DNA of 64,000 nucleotides from Profftia tarda (GTDB taxonomy: Bacteria; Pseudomonadota; Gammaproteobacteria; Enterobacterales; Enterobacteriaceae), in NCBI RefSeq assembly GCF_904848675.1, contig NZ_LR890047.1, forward strand, positions 620,001 to 684,000. The letters are read 5' to 3'. Below are positions 11,894 to 21,031 of this stretch, piece after piece. Position 1 is the first letter of the stretch. Every line of letters starts with the position of its first letter. The notes below the pieces were generated by a model. It saw nothing but the letters and a program-made list of their open reading frames with translations. It did not search any database and was not told where the DNA came from. A program made the translations under genes and the position numbers.

Positions 11894-12313
11894 GTGAAAT
11901 CAAGTAACTGTCGCCAGCTAAAAAATGAAATTAATATAGTTCCATTACTAGATATATTGTTAGTTCTATTGCTAATGTTTATAGCTACCGCACCTCTTAT
12001 GATTCAAGGTATTGAGGTTGATTTACCAGATGCTACAACTTCAAAATCAGTTTTTAATAGTAACGATACTCCAATTATCATTGAAGTTTCTCGAAGCGGA
12101 GAATACTCGGTTATTACTGGATACAATCGCATGCAACAGATGAGGGAAAAACAGGTAGTTGCAGAAGCGCAATCACAGCTCAGAATTAATCCTAACAAAG
12201 TATTCTTAATAGGTGGTGCTCACGATGTATCTTATGATGAAATTATTAAAGCTCTTAATATGCTTCGTTTGGCCGGTGTAATCTCTGTTGGTTTAATAAC
12301 GAAGCCAACTTAA
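11894..12313 (+). CDS. tolR: Tol-Pal system protein TolR
   Basis: TolR is an ExbD-type protein with one transmembrane helix and a periplasmic domain, and forms the proton-conducting core with TolQ. It starts at GTG 11894, four bases after the tolQ stop, with AAGAAG upstream inside tolQ's end. The product is 139 residues (E. coli 142). The motif INIVPLLDILLVLLLMF contains the membrane Asp (about residue 20) needed for proton conduction. The periplasmic end FLIGGAHDVSYDEIIKALNMLRLAGVISVGL is well conserved. It is probably translationally coupled to tolQ. Confidence 0.97.
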   Translation: MKSSNCRQLKNEINIVPLLDILLVLLLMFIATAPLMIQGIEVDLPDATTSKSVFNSNDTPIIIEVSRSGEYSVITGYNRMQQMREKQVVAEAQSQLRINPNKVFLIGGAHDVSYDEIIKALNMLRLAGVISVGLITKPT

Positions 12314-12454
12314 AAATGCTAAACAACCTTACAGTATAGATTTTTAATTTATTTGAATAAAATATAGATGTATCTGCATTTTACACAGCATTTAATTTGA
12401 TTTCTTAAACTATTTTTTAAGCAGCCAGCATTGGTAAGTATTGGAACATAAATT

Positions 12455-13498
12455 GTGGTAAAGGTATCTAGAAAAAATAATCATATATATTTTTATATCA
12501 TGATTTCAATTATTTTACACATAGTCCTGGTGGTATGCTTACTCTGGCGTTCGCTGATGCAAGATAAAAATATTAGTAGTAGTTATAAATCTCTAACTAA
12601 CATATTAATGGTTGATTCCGGTAATATAGTACAACAATATAATCGACAGCAACAACAAGATAATGCAGAAAAAATTAAAAAACAAAAAGAGAAACAAACT
12701 CTAGAATTACAAAGAAAATATAATTCAGAACAGCTGCGCTTAAAATATCTGAAAGAAGAGAGCGTTGCAATAGGGAGTGGTATTAAGCCAGTTGCTTCTA
12801 ATAAAGTCCAGAAGCCAGTTGCTTCTAATAAAGTCCAGAAGCCAGTTGCTTCTAATAAAGTCCAGAAGCCAGTTGCTTCTAATAAAGTCCAGAAGCCAGT
12901 TGCTTCTAATAAAGTCCAGAAGCCAGTTGCTTCTAATAAAGTCCAGAAGCCAGTTGCTTCTAATAAAGTCCAGAAGCCAGTTGCTTCTAATAAAGTCCAG
13001 AAGCCAGTTGCTTCTAATAAAGTCCAGAAGCCAGTTGCTTCTAATAAAGTCCAGAAGCCAGTTGCTTCTAATAAAGTCCAGAAGCCAGTTGCTTCTAATA
13101 AAGTCCAGAAGCCAGTTGCTTCTAACGTAGAAGAAATTGATGATTTCTTTGATCAATTAGTGGATATTAAAAATGCTACGAAAGTTAACTTAACTGGTAA
13201 AGAAGATAAATCTAATCTCGGAGTTTCTAGTAAAGATATTAATAACTATGCTAGACAGATTCAAGATGCAATTACAAACAAATTTCATACTGATCCAGTA
13301 TTTATCGGGGAAACATGTAACTTACGCATTAATATTGCTTCAGATGGTACGCTGTTAAGCGTTACTTCTGAAGGCGGTGCTCATGCACTGTGTCAGTCTG
13401 CCTTATCAGCAGCGAAGAGGGCGTACTATCCTAAACCAGCTAATAATTCTATTTACCAGATATTTAAACATTTTAATATCACATTCAAACCAAACTAA
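12455..13498 (+). CDS. tolA: Tol-Pal energy-transducing protein TolA with rebuilt repeat linker
   Basis: TolA spans the periplasm and links TolQR to TolB and Pal. The GTG start at 12455 gives 347 residues (E. coli 421). Domain I is a single membrane helix (about residues 14-35) followed by MVDSGNIVQQYNR, as in E. coli. The usual long Ala/Lys-rich helical domain II is replaced. A short charged Gln/Lys stretch (60-100) leads into 12 perfect copies of KPVASNKVQ plus a partial copy (residues 111-224). Domain III (about 255-347) is well preserved: INNYARQIQDAI, two Cys (GETCNL, HALCQSAL) corresponding to the E. coli disulphide, and the end FNITFKPN. Proline every nine residues argues against a continuous helix in the linker. 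Confidence 0.95.
   Translation: MVKVSRKNNHIYFYIMISIILHIVLVVCLLWRSLMQDKNISSSYKSLTNILMVDSGNIVQQYNRQQQQDNAEKIKKQKEKQTLELQRKYNSEQLRLKYLKEESVAIGSGIKPVASNKVQKPVASNKVQKPVASNKVQKPVASNKVQKPVASNKVQKPVASNKVQKPVASNKVQKPVASNKVQKPVASNKVQKPVASNKVQKPVASNKVQKPVASNKVQKPVASNVEEIDDFFDQLVDIKNATKVNLTGKEDKSNLGVSSKDINNYARQIQDAITNKFHTDPVFIGETCNLRINIASDGTLLSVTSEGGAHALCQSALSAAKRAYYPKPANNSIYQIFKHFNITFKPN
12785..13126 (+). repeat. In-frame 27-bp tandem repeat inside tolA, 12 full copies plus partial
   Basis: The unit runs from AAGCCAGTTGCTTC through AATAAAGTCCAG (27 bp) and encodes KPVASNKVQ. Twelve copies from 12785 are identical at nucleotide level, and a thirteenth partial copy (13109-13126) differs at its final base (AAC for AAT). 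Because the unit is a multiple of three and contains no stop in other frames, open frames appear on both strands across it; these are artefacts. Confidence 0.98.
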
Positions 13499-14796
13499 TT
13501 ATTTTTTAGTTATCTAAGTATTTATATAAGAATTTTATCTTAAGTTGTGATGTTAATAAGTTTTGACAGCATAACTATCACTAGAACACTTCATTGTATT
13601 AACACTCTAAAAATTCCGGATATAAAATTGGTTAATCAATACTATAAGATAATCAAAGTATACTTATACATTTATTATAACATCTCATCGCGTTACTACA
13701 TAAATAATACATAGTAATAGCAATTAAGATATTTAGTAATAGCAATTAAGATATTCTATAAACCTGCTTTATAGCTATAATTTCTTATGAAATATTTTCA
13801 TATGTTTATAATTTCGATTCAAGAAAAGATATAATATTTTATATCGATTCTTATTACATATAACCTTTGTTTTTTTTAAAATTTTGTAAAAATATTTTTG
13901 AAAAACTGCTCTTGCTATAGCCTTAATAAGGATATGATCCTAATTGATTCAATCAGTAAATACCTAGATGAATTTAGATTATATATCAGTAGCAACTGAT
14001 TACTATAAAATATCTGTCTTGTAAGAAGACATTAGTATGGTCGAAATATTGTCATTAATATAACACATCTTCATATATAATAGATTATATTTTATAGTAA
14101 AATGGTCATACTGATTTGCGAAATATCTATAAAGAGTATCGCATACTTATTTGATCCGCTCATGCTTCTAGGTATACTAAGGATATAAGCACAATTAATT
14201 TTTAAGATATTATCCCTACATTTTATTTAAAATATTAATGCTTTATACTATTAATATTCTTATTAATATCAATAAAAATATCATTAATACATTAAAACTG
14301 ATGCTAAATAGTCTTCTGCATTATTTTTAGAGATTCTAGTAATTAGAAAGAATATAAATACTTAGTAACTGACTTTTATAATATTCATATGAAAAGGTAA
14401 GCGAGTATTTTAGGCGTTATTTATTCCCAGTAAGATTGCCTTAATGTTTTATCTATTAAGATTTAAGTATTCAAGCATTTTATAATTTTATTTAACAGAA
14501 TTTAGAGAATCATTTTAAGATGTATGCAGAAGCACGATATAATTGCTCAACTACTTTCTATGTTCAGGATATTGAGTAAAAATTTTTCTTCTTAGATACA
14601 AATTATAATTCAGTATCTTCTGATATATGACATTGCCATTTATTTCTAGTGATATGCAAATATTCAAGCCATATCAAAATATTTGTCATAGTATAGTGGT
14701 AATTGCTAATGCAAGAGCTCAATTGATATATAGAATTATATATGCACTATTTTATTTAGTTTTTAGTAGTTAGCTGGTTAGGTTGGGGAAAGAAGA
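13499..14796. other. 1.3-kb spacer splitting tolA from tolB
   Basis: In enterobacteria tolA and tolB are separated by only about 130 bp. Here 1.3 kb of AT-rich DNA lies between them. I recognise no gene, insertion-sequence ends or RNA. It contains one 22-bp tandem duplication (13712-13755). tolB therefore probably needs its own promoter, which I could not pin down. Confidence 0.6.
13712..13755. repeat. Perfect 22-bp tandem duplication
   Basis: Two adjacent identical 22-bp copies (13712-13733 and 13734-13755), beginning TAGTAATAGCAATTAAG. It lies in the tolA-tolB spacer and is consistent with recent replication slippage. Confidence 0.95.
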
Positions 14797-16089
14797 ATGA
14801 GGCAAGTGTTTATTACAGCCATCTTACTTTTTAGCATGTGGTCCACATCTATATGCGCAGAAGTAAAAATAGTGATTACTCAGGGTGTGGATACTGCACG
14901 CCCAATCGTTGTTTTACCATTTATATGGCAAGGATCAGGCGCTCCTCCTGAAGACATCGGTGGAATTATTGCTGCTGATTTACGTAATAGCGGTAAATTC
15001 AATCCAATTGATACCACTCGTATCCCAGAACAACCAACAAGAGTTTCTGAAGTAACCCCTGATGCTTGGACTGCATTAGGCATTGATGCTCTTATTCTTG
15101 GTCATATTCAGCCAAGTGCAGATGGAGGTTATGTAGTTTCTTATCATATGGTTGATCTTACTGCTCATTCAATTAGCATATTATCTCATAACGAATATAA
15201 AGTTACCAAAAAGTGGTTGCGTTATTCTGCTCATGCAAGTAGCGATGAGGTGTTTGAAAAGCTGACAGGGATCAAAGGTGCATTTTGCACTCGTATTGCT
15301 TATATTGCTCAGAACAATTTTGATCAGTTAGCCTACGAACTGCGTATTTCTGACTATGATGGCCACAACCAGTTCGTAGTTCATCGCTCACCTCAACCAT
15401 TAATGTCTCCTACGTGGTCTGCAGACGGTACCAAATTGGCGTATGTAACCTTTGAAAGTGGTAAATCAGTGCTAGTAATCCAGAATTTATCCGATGGGTC
15501 TATTCGCCATATTGCCTCGTTCCCATGCCATAACGGTGCACCATCATTTTCTCCCGACGGTAAAAAACTAGCGTTTGCGCTCTCGAAGACCGGTAGTCTT
15601 AACTTATATATCATGGATTTAGGATCCGAAAAAATTAGCCAGATAACTCACGATCATAGCAATAATACGGAACCTTCATGGTTCCCGGATAGTCAAACTA
15701 TAGCATTTACCTCTGATCAGACAGGAGTACCACAAATTTATAAAATTAACATTTATAGTGGTTCTTCTGAGCGTATAACTTGGCAGGGCTCTAAAAATCA
15801 AGATGCCGACGTAAGTCATGATGGTAAATATGTGTTTATAGTTAGTACAAGCGAAGGCTTGCAACATATTACTAAACTAGATCTTTCTTTAGATACTCAT
15901 CAAGTATTGACTGATACGTTCCTAGACGAAACGCCAAGTATCGCACCAAATGGCACAATGGTTGTTTATAGTGCCACTGAAGAAGTAGGTTCAGTTTTAT
16001 GGATAGTTTCTACTGACGGTCGGTTTAAACTACATTTTCCTGCAACTGATAGTCAGGTAAAATTTCCTGCTTGGTCTCCATATCTGTAA
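14797..16089 (+). CDS. tolB: Tol-Pal system periplasmic protein TolB
   Basis: TolB is the periplasmic beta-propeller that shuttles between Pal and TolA during division. It is 430 residues, identical in length to E. coli. The signal peptide covers about residues 1-21 (hydrophobic ITAILLFSMW, then SICA before EVKIVITQG). The N-terminal domain contains RPIVVLPFIWQG. Propeller blades carry TolB-type repeats such as SPTWSADGTKLAYV, APSFSPDGKKLAFA and EPSWFPDSQTIAFTSD, ending FPAWSPYL. GGTTGGGG lies upstream of the ATG as ribosome-binding site. It is the first gene of a tolB-pal-cpoB group. Confidence 0.98.
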   Translation: MRQVFITAILLFSMWSTSICAEVKIVITQGVDTARPIVVLPFIWQGSGAPPEDIGGIIAADLRNSGKFNPIDTTRIPEQPTRVSEVTPDAWTALGIDALILGHIQPSADGGYVVSYHMVDLTAHSISILSHNEYKVTKKWLRYSAHASSDEVFEKLTGIKGAFCTRIAYIAQNNFDQLAYELRISDYDGHNQFVVHRSPQPLMSPTWSADGTKLAYVTFESGKSVLVIQNLSDGSIRHIASFPCHNGAPSFSPDGKKLAFALSKTGSLNLYIMDLGSEKISQITHDHSNNTEPSWFPDSQTIAFTSDQTGVPQIYKINIYSGSSERITWQGSKNQDADVSHDGKYVFIVSTSEGLQHITKLDLSLDTHQVLTDTFLDETPSIAPNGTMVVYSATEEVGSVLWIVSTDGRFKLHFPATDSQVKFPAWSPYL

Positions 16090-16144
16090 TCAATATCTTG
16101 AAAAAGAGATTTATATCTAATAATACAAAACAAAAGGGATAAAA

Positions 16145-16657
16145 ATGAAAAAAAATGTATATGATTTTATATTATTAATATCTGTGATAGCTATTGCTTC
16201 CTGTAGTTCACATAAAAATAATGATGATGATCAATCAATTATAAATTCTGGTAAAATTATAGAAAAAGGGAGTAATAACATTTCATATCTAGAAGATGAT
16301 ATCGTTCAAATACAAAAATTACAGAAAAATAATATTATTTACTTTGGTCTAGATAAATACGATATATGCTCTAACTCCACCCGTGTATTAACTTCGTATG
16401 CTTCTTTCCTACATAAACATCCATCTTACAGATTAACTGTGGAAGGTCATGCTGATGAGCGTGGAACTCCGGAGTATAACATATCTTTGGGAGAACGTCG
16501 TGCCAATGCAGTCAAGATGTATTTGCAAGGTAATGGGATTCTCAGCGAGAAGATATCTATAATTTCTTACGGAAAAGAAAAACCAGCGCTAATAGGGCAT
16601 GATGAAATTGCATACAGTAAAAATCGTCGTGCTGTACTATTGCTGATTTCTGATTAA
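16145..16657 (+). CDS. pal: Peptidoglycan-associated lipoprotein Pal
   Basis: Pal anchors the outer membrane to peptidoglycan and is the outer-membrane partner of TolB and TolA. The 170-residue product has a lipoprotein signal with lipobox IASC, lipidated Cys at about residue 20, then a low-complexity tether (Asn/Asp/Ser). The OmpA-like C-terminal domain keeps VEGHADERGTPEYNISLGERRANAV, which includes the Asp and Arg that bind meso-diaminopimelate, and ends with SYGKEKPA...NRRAVLL. It lies 55 nt after tolB, with AAAGGGAT upstream of its ATG. Confidence 0.98.
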   Translation: MKKNVYDFILLISVIAIASCSSHKNNDDDQSIINSGKIIEKGSNNISYLEDDIVQIQKLQKNNIIYFGLDKYDICSNSTRVLTSYASFLHKHPSYRLTVEGHADERGTPEYNISLGERRANAVKMYLQGNGILSEKISIISYGKEKPALIGHDEIAYSKNRRAVLLLISD

Positions 16658-16668
16658 CGGAGAATTTT

Positions 16669-17448
16669 ATGAGTAGTCAACTTAGGTTACATTTGTTGAT
16701 TCTATTATTATGTAGTGCAATAACAGTTGAGGGGGCTGCTATTGCACAAGCCCCAATTAGTAGCTATTCCTCAATAGATCAGCGAATTGCTTCACTTGAG
16801 TACACTACTAATGCTCAAGGTCAATTTTTTTCTCAACTACAGAAACAAGTTTCAGATAATCAGCACGACATTGATTTGCTTCGTGGTCAAATTCAAGAAA
16901 ATAAACATAAGTTAAATCAAGTCCTTGAACGCCAACAATATACCTATTCACACTTGGAAAGATATTGTAATTTACAAAAAAAAATTGCAGATAATAATTC
17001 TAATTCTTCCTCTATACCGAATGATAATCATAAATTTTTTCGGTCTTTATCATCAGCTAAAAAAAGCTACGACGACGACATAAAAATAGCTTATAATGAT
17101 GCGATAGATCTCGTCATGGTTCAGGAAAAAAAAGATCAGGCGATTGCTTCTCTACTAAATTTTGTTAAAAAATATCCTAATTCAGCCTATCAGCCAAATG
17201 CTAATTATTGGATAGGCCAATTATTCTATAATAAAGGTAAAAAAGAGCAGTCAGCATATTATTTTGCATTAGTAGTTAAAAACTATCCTAAATCTTTAAA
17301 AGCACCTCAAGCCATGTATAAAATTGGTATTATTATGCAAGAAACAGGAAAATCCGATAAAGCCTATGCAGTATATAATAAGCTTATCAAGCAGTACCCA
17401 CAGAGTGATTCTGCAAAGCAGGCAGAAAAACGTATAGCGAGACTATAA
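16669..17448 (+). CDS. cpoB: Cell division coordinator CpoB (YbgF)
   Basis: CpoB is a periplasmic protein that couples Tol-Pal with peptidoglycan synthesis by PBP1B during division. It is 259 residues (E. coli 263). The N-terminus is a signal peptide (about residues 1-26, hydrophobic LHLLILLLCSAIT). Residues 35-105 form the Gln-rich coiled coil that trimerises the family. Residues 140-259 are TPR-like, for example YPNSAYQPNANYWIGQLFYNKGK and SDKAYAVYNKLIKQYPQSDSAKQA. The start ATG lies 11 nt after the pal stop behind a CGGAG ribosome-binding site. Retention of all six Tol-Pal genes suggests the complex still works. Confidence 0.95.
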   Translation: MSSQLRLHLLILLLCSAITVEGAAIAQAPISSYSSIDQRIASLEYTTNAQGQFFSQLQKQVSDNQHDIDLLRGQIQENKHKLNQVLERQQYTYSHLERYCNLQKKIADNNSNSSSIPNDNHKFFRSLSSAKKSYDDDIKIAYNDAIDLVMVQEKKDQAIASLLNFVKKYPNSAYQPNANYWIGQLFYNKGKKEQSAYYFALVVKNYPKSLKAPQAMYKIGIIMQETGKSDKAYAVYNKLIKQYPQSDSAKQAEKRIARL

Positions 17449-17629
17449 TATTATCTTTTCACTCCAGAAATAGACAACATATATAATTCATATGATTTTA
17501 TTACGCATGCTAAATGCAATAAATTAAAAGGATTATTATAATTTTAGTTGTGTTGTTCTGGAAAATAAGTACACTAAGTACTAGCTAACTAAAAAAGATA
17601 TAGATATAGTCATTTAGGATTTTAAAGGG

Positions 17630-17702
17630 GGGTCGTTAGCTCAGTCGGTAGAGCAGTTGACTTTTAATCAATTGGTCGCAGGTTCGAATCCCGCACGACC
17701 CA
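17630..17702 (+). tRNA. tRNA-Lys (anticodon TTT), CCA not encoded
   Basis: A cloverleaf is clear. The acceptor GGGTCGT pairs with ACGACCC, the anticodon loop is CTTTTAA with TTT at 17663-17665, and the T-loop is GGTTCGAATCC. It is almost identical to E. coli lysT and occupies the same place after cpoB. The discriminator A is followed by TCA instead of the encoded CCA usual in enterobacteria, so the 3' end would depend on the CCA-adding enzyme. E. coli has a multi-copy Lys/Val tRNA cluster here, and only this copy remains. Confidence 0.97.
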
Positions 17703-18656
17703 TCATATTTTAATGCTATTTATTGTTTAGGATCATATAAAATATGATCACCATTTATGTTTTATAAATAGAGTAAATTTATAATCATAATTTATAATCA
17801 TATGTATACCTACAATAGTTTTTGTATATTGCCCTTTACCCAAATTTCATTTAACGATAGTAAATCCCAGGAGCATATACAATATCTTATAAACTTATAG
17901 AACTATAATATATATAGATAATATTATCTGTTACATCATAGCATGATTGCTATAAATGTAATGCATTGTCTAACTTTAGGTCTTACAAGTAACATTATTA
18001 TATTCACACCATGCTTAACACTTATAATATGTATCTAAATCATGTTGTCTATGTATGTTGAAAAAAGAATATTATTAAGTTGATGTCTTCTGACAAGTTT
18101 CTAAATAATAATAGTTTATATAGTAAGATACCCGAATAAGTAAAAGGAAGTATTCTTTAGTAAGAAAATTTTGCTCGGTCTTATAATATTATAATCACAA
18201 TATAGAAATAATCTGCATCAATAAAATTGATGGTTATTCCTAGACATCCTATTGTGAACTATCCAAAAATAGCTTTGGAGATTTAATATTATTAAATCTG
18301 CTCTTTAAGGGCTTTATAAGCATTAGGAGTTTAAAAAGCGCAAAAATAAGAGAAATATTTGCTAAAATTAAATTAATGCAAAAATTTTTATTTTTTATGA
18401 AAATATTTTGGTTATGTTAATTTATATTAACGTCAATTTTCTTCCTTAAGAAATAAACTATTTAAATAGTCATTAAAGAAATATATTATATTATTATTTT
18501 AGGTCTTACAGTAATATTGATATATTTTAAGATGGCTGTGAGTAGCACAGTGGTTATATTAGTTTAAAATACTTTGATAACAAAATAACATTTCGGGTGT
18601 TCAATTATCTTAATATTTCTTATGCCAAAATAATTTTTACCATAAAATTTATCATT
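17703..18656. other. AT-rich spacer between tRNA-Lys and rimI
   Basis: About 950 bp without a gene. holD precedes rimI in E. coli but no remnant was recognised. No clear terminator follows the tRNA. Confidence 0.5.
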
Positions 18657-19124
18657 ATGAATCATACACCCCTCTCAGAAAAATTTCATATATCAACTCT
18701 GAAGAACAGTGATTTTAAAACTGCTGTTAATATTGAGCGCGCCAGTCAAGCGTTTCCATGGACTGAAAAGACTTTTCTCAGTAATCGCGGCAAATACTAT
18801 CACAATTTAAAGCTAGAATATGGAGGAACACTTGTTGCTTTTGCAATTACACAAGTAGTTTGTAATGAAGCTACTCTATTTAATATTGCTATTACGCCAT
18901 CTAAGAAACGTAAAGGATTAGCGCGGGAATTGCTAAAATATTTAATTAATGACCTGAATAAAAAAGAAATTTTAATCTTATGGCTAGAAGTTAGGCACTC
19001 TAACTACGCAGCTATAGCGCTTTATGAATCATTAGAGTTTCATAAAGTTTCAGTACGTTATGATTATTACCAAACTCTTACTGGTCGTGAGAATGCAATT
19101 ATTATGGCTCTTTCCTTATATTAG
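18657..19124 (+). CDS. rimI: Ribosomal protein S18-alanine N-acetyltransferase RimI
   Basis: RimI acetylates the N-terminal alanine of ribosomal protein S18 using acetyl-CoA. Starting at ATG 18657 (MNHTPLSEKFH) gives 155 residues (E. coli 148). A GTG at 18597 would add 20 unrelated residues. GNAT features are present: AFPWTEKTF near the N-terminus, FAITQVV...EATLFNIAI, a modified acetyl-CoA loop (KKRKGLARELL, where E. coli has QRQGLGRAL), WLEVRHSNYAAIALYESLEF and the C-terminal GRENAIIMALSLY. The Gln-to-Lys and Gly-to-Ala changes in the acetyl-CoA loop are notable but not clearly inactivating. Confidence 0.93.
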   Translation: MNHTPLSEKFHISTLKNSDFKTAVNIERASQAFPWTEKTFLSNRGKYYHNLKLEYGGTLVAFAITQVVCNEATLFNIAITPSKKRKGLARELLKYLINDLNKKEILILWLEVRHSNYAAIALYESLEFHKVSVRYDYYQTLTGRENAIIMALSLY

Positions 19125-20069
19125 TATAAAATTAATATTTTGATTTCAAGTATTATATATTGATATATTTATTTTAGTGATAGGCTAATGAGATAAAAGA
19201 AAATATTTCAAGGATTTTTAATATTAAAAATTGGTATTACATAAGATTCTTATAGATCTTTACGGTTTTATTGATTATTACTTTGATATGAGGCAATGAA
19301 TAAAAGATAATAAATATATGCTACTTTTCATAAACAGCATTTGAGCGTATGCGTTCTAGAAATCAAGAGTACTATAAGAAAAATGATAAGTATATAATAT
19401 ATGCGATCAAGAATAGTAAGCTATTTTATTATTAGGGCGTCTAATTAAACAGAGTTATATTTTAATAAACTATAAACTTCTAATAATATCAATATTTATT
19501 TAAATTGAATGCATTAAAAGTTAATTGTTTCTTGGTATTATAGAGCCAGGATAATCTTTCCGTACCGCTATTTTATTAGCTAAATTACATGCTATTTATG
19601 ATAATATTAACTATCATGATTTTTGAATTATTGCCCTCAAATTTATTTAATTAACTTACTTGATCCAGATATCTTTAACTTATTCTAGATAAGGTTTATT
19701 CTGTAGATAATTTATCATCCACAGAAAAGATATCTGAGGGAATCAAGATGTATAATCGCAATTTTAAGAAGATATGATAAAAATAGCTTTATTTATCTTA
19801 TGTAACTATAAGTATTTAATAAATAAATTCATTCGTTAGAATTAGAAATATTTAAAATATAGCTCCTATATATAATCAGTGATTATTAGTATGATTACAA
19901 TATAAGAAATATTTATAATAAATACTATATATTCATCATTTATTCATTGAAATAGTATGTACAGCATTTCTTTCAAAAAATGCATCTTATCATATCTATT
20001 TGAATTATATTAGGTAACTCTATAGACATATATAAATGATTATTCTAAGGAAATAGCAAATATAAATTC
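19125..20069. other. AT-rich stretch between rimI and the galU relic
   Basis: No gene recognised. The 5' part of galU should lie near the right end but is too decayed to align. A short run near 19560-19620 reading TAILLAKLHAIYDN resembles no family I can name. Confidence 0.45.
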
Positions 20070-20930
20070 ATCCCGACACATCCACATCACCATCCTGGTG
20101 ATTACTTATTCTGCCCCAACGATATTTCATTGGATGCATCGTTATTAATATTAATTGCATCATGTTGATTAGTAAATAATTTTCTTACAGGGGTAAACAT
20201 GTTAAAATTATAAAAAAATAGCAAAAAATTATATTTTCTAGCTAATAGAATGTGTGTTGCTAGAATAATACAATATCAAATAGAATGTGCCTAATAGTAG
20301 ATAAACTAATCATGAGTTATCTGGTTAATGAGTATACTATTGCAGAAAATTATGAAATTATTATTTTTTAATTCAATATTAAAATTTTTATTGAATATCA
20401 CCGTAATAACATTACTTGATATTATAAATAATATTAGATAAGATAGTAAACTACTAACTATTAGACGAGATTAAATAATTTGCAAGAAAAGTATATAAAT
20501 ATTAAGTAAGCACATGACGAACTTACTAAATCCTTAAATACAAAACTCTTATGTTTATGAGTAACATTATATTTAATAATAAGCTATTTAATATAATTAT
20601 AGGATATTACGGTCAAAGATATGGCAGAGCATGATTGAATCGACTAGGATATTGGATATAGATATTTATAATATGACGTATTTATTAAGGTTATTATCAA
20701 AAATAAAAGTATATCTATGCAGGGAATTTTGCAAAGCAATTGAGTCTTGTGTTAAGCAACCCAGATCAAACCTGTTAATCATCTCTTATTATATATCTCT
20801 CCTTTAATATAGAAAAATAGAAATATTATATCAAACACCTCCAGATATCAACAAAGATTCAGGCATGACCGTTTTTACAAAAACTATATGAAAGCTTTTG
20901 TAAAATACGCCATGCATGTATTTAATTAGT
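20070..20930 (+). pseudogene. galU: galU relic (UTP-glucose-1-phosphate uridylyltransferase)
   Basis: GalU makes UDP-glucose. The relic is recognised from scattered blocks in correct order. At 20080-20145, codons for P-G-D followed by P-N-D-I-S-L-D-A-S match VVGD...LPDIILDDAS. Near 20755-20850, CVKQP then SNLLIISYYIS and LYQTPPDINKDSGMT match VVEKP...SNLAIVGRYVLS and LLAKTPPGAGDEIQLT. At 20865-20920, HD then YMKAFVKYAMHVFN matches [22 protein letters not shown]. It is convergent with hns about 100 bp away, exactly the E. coli arrangement. Multiple stops, frameshifts and deletions make it non-functional. The 5' limit is uncertain. Confidence 0.85.
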
Positions 20931-21031
20931 CAAAGTATTGAATAATTGGTTTAATTATTTAGACATATTGATTAAATGACACAATCTGAGCCTGAAAACC
21001 TGCTATTATAACATATAAGTCATGTTTACTA

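Noticed and set aside
12785..13126. CRISPR-like array
   Set aside because: The units are contiguous with no spacers and are in frame in tolA.
12740..13156. Long open frames on both strands across the tolA repeats
   Set aside because: Any stop-free 27-bp unit repeated in phase gives open frames in other frames. tolA is the real gene, with conserved flanking domains.
20086..20143. Two hairpins (ATCACCA/TGGTGAT and AACGAT/ATCGTT) as a structured RNA
   Set aside because: The same bases align as codons to the GalU segment VVGD...LPDIILDDAS, so coding ancestry explains the higher GC.
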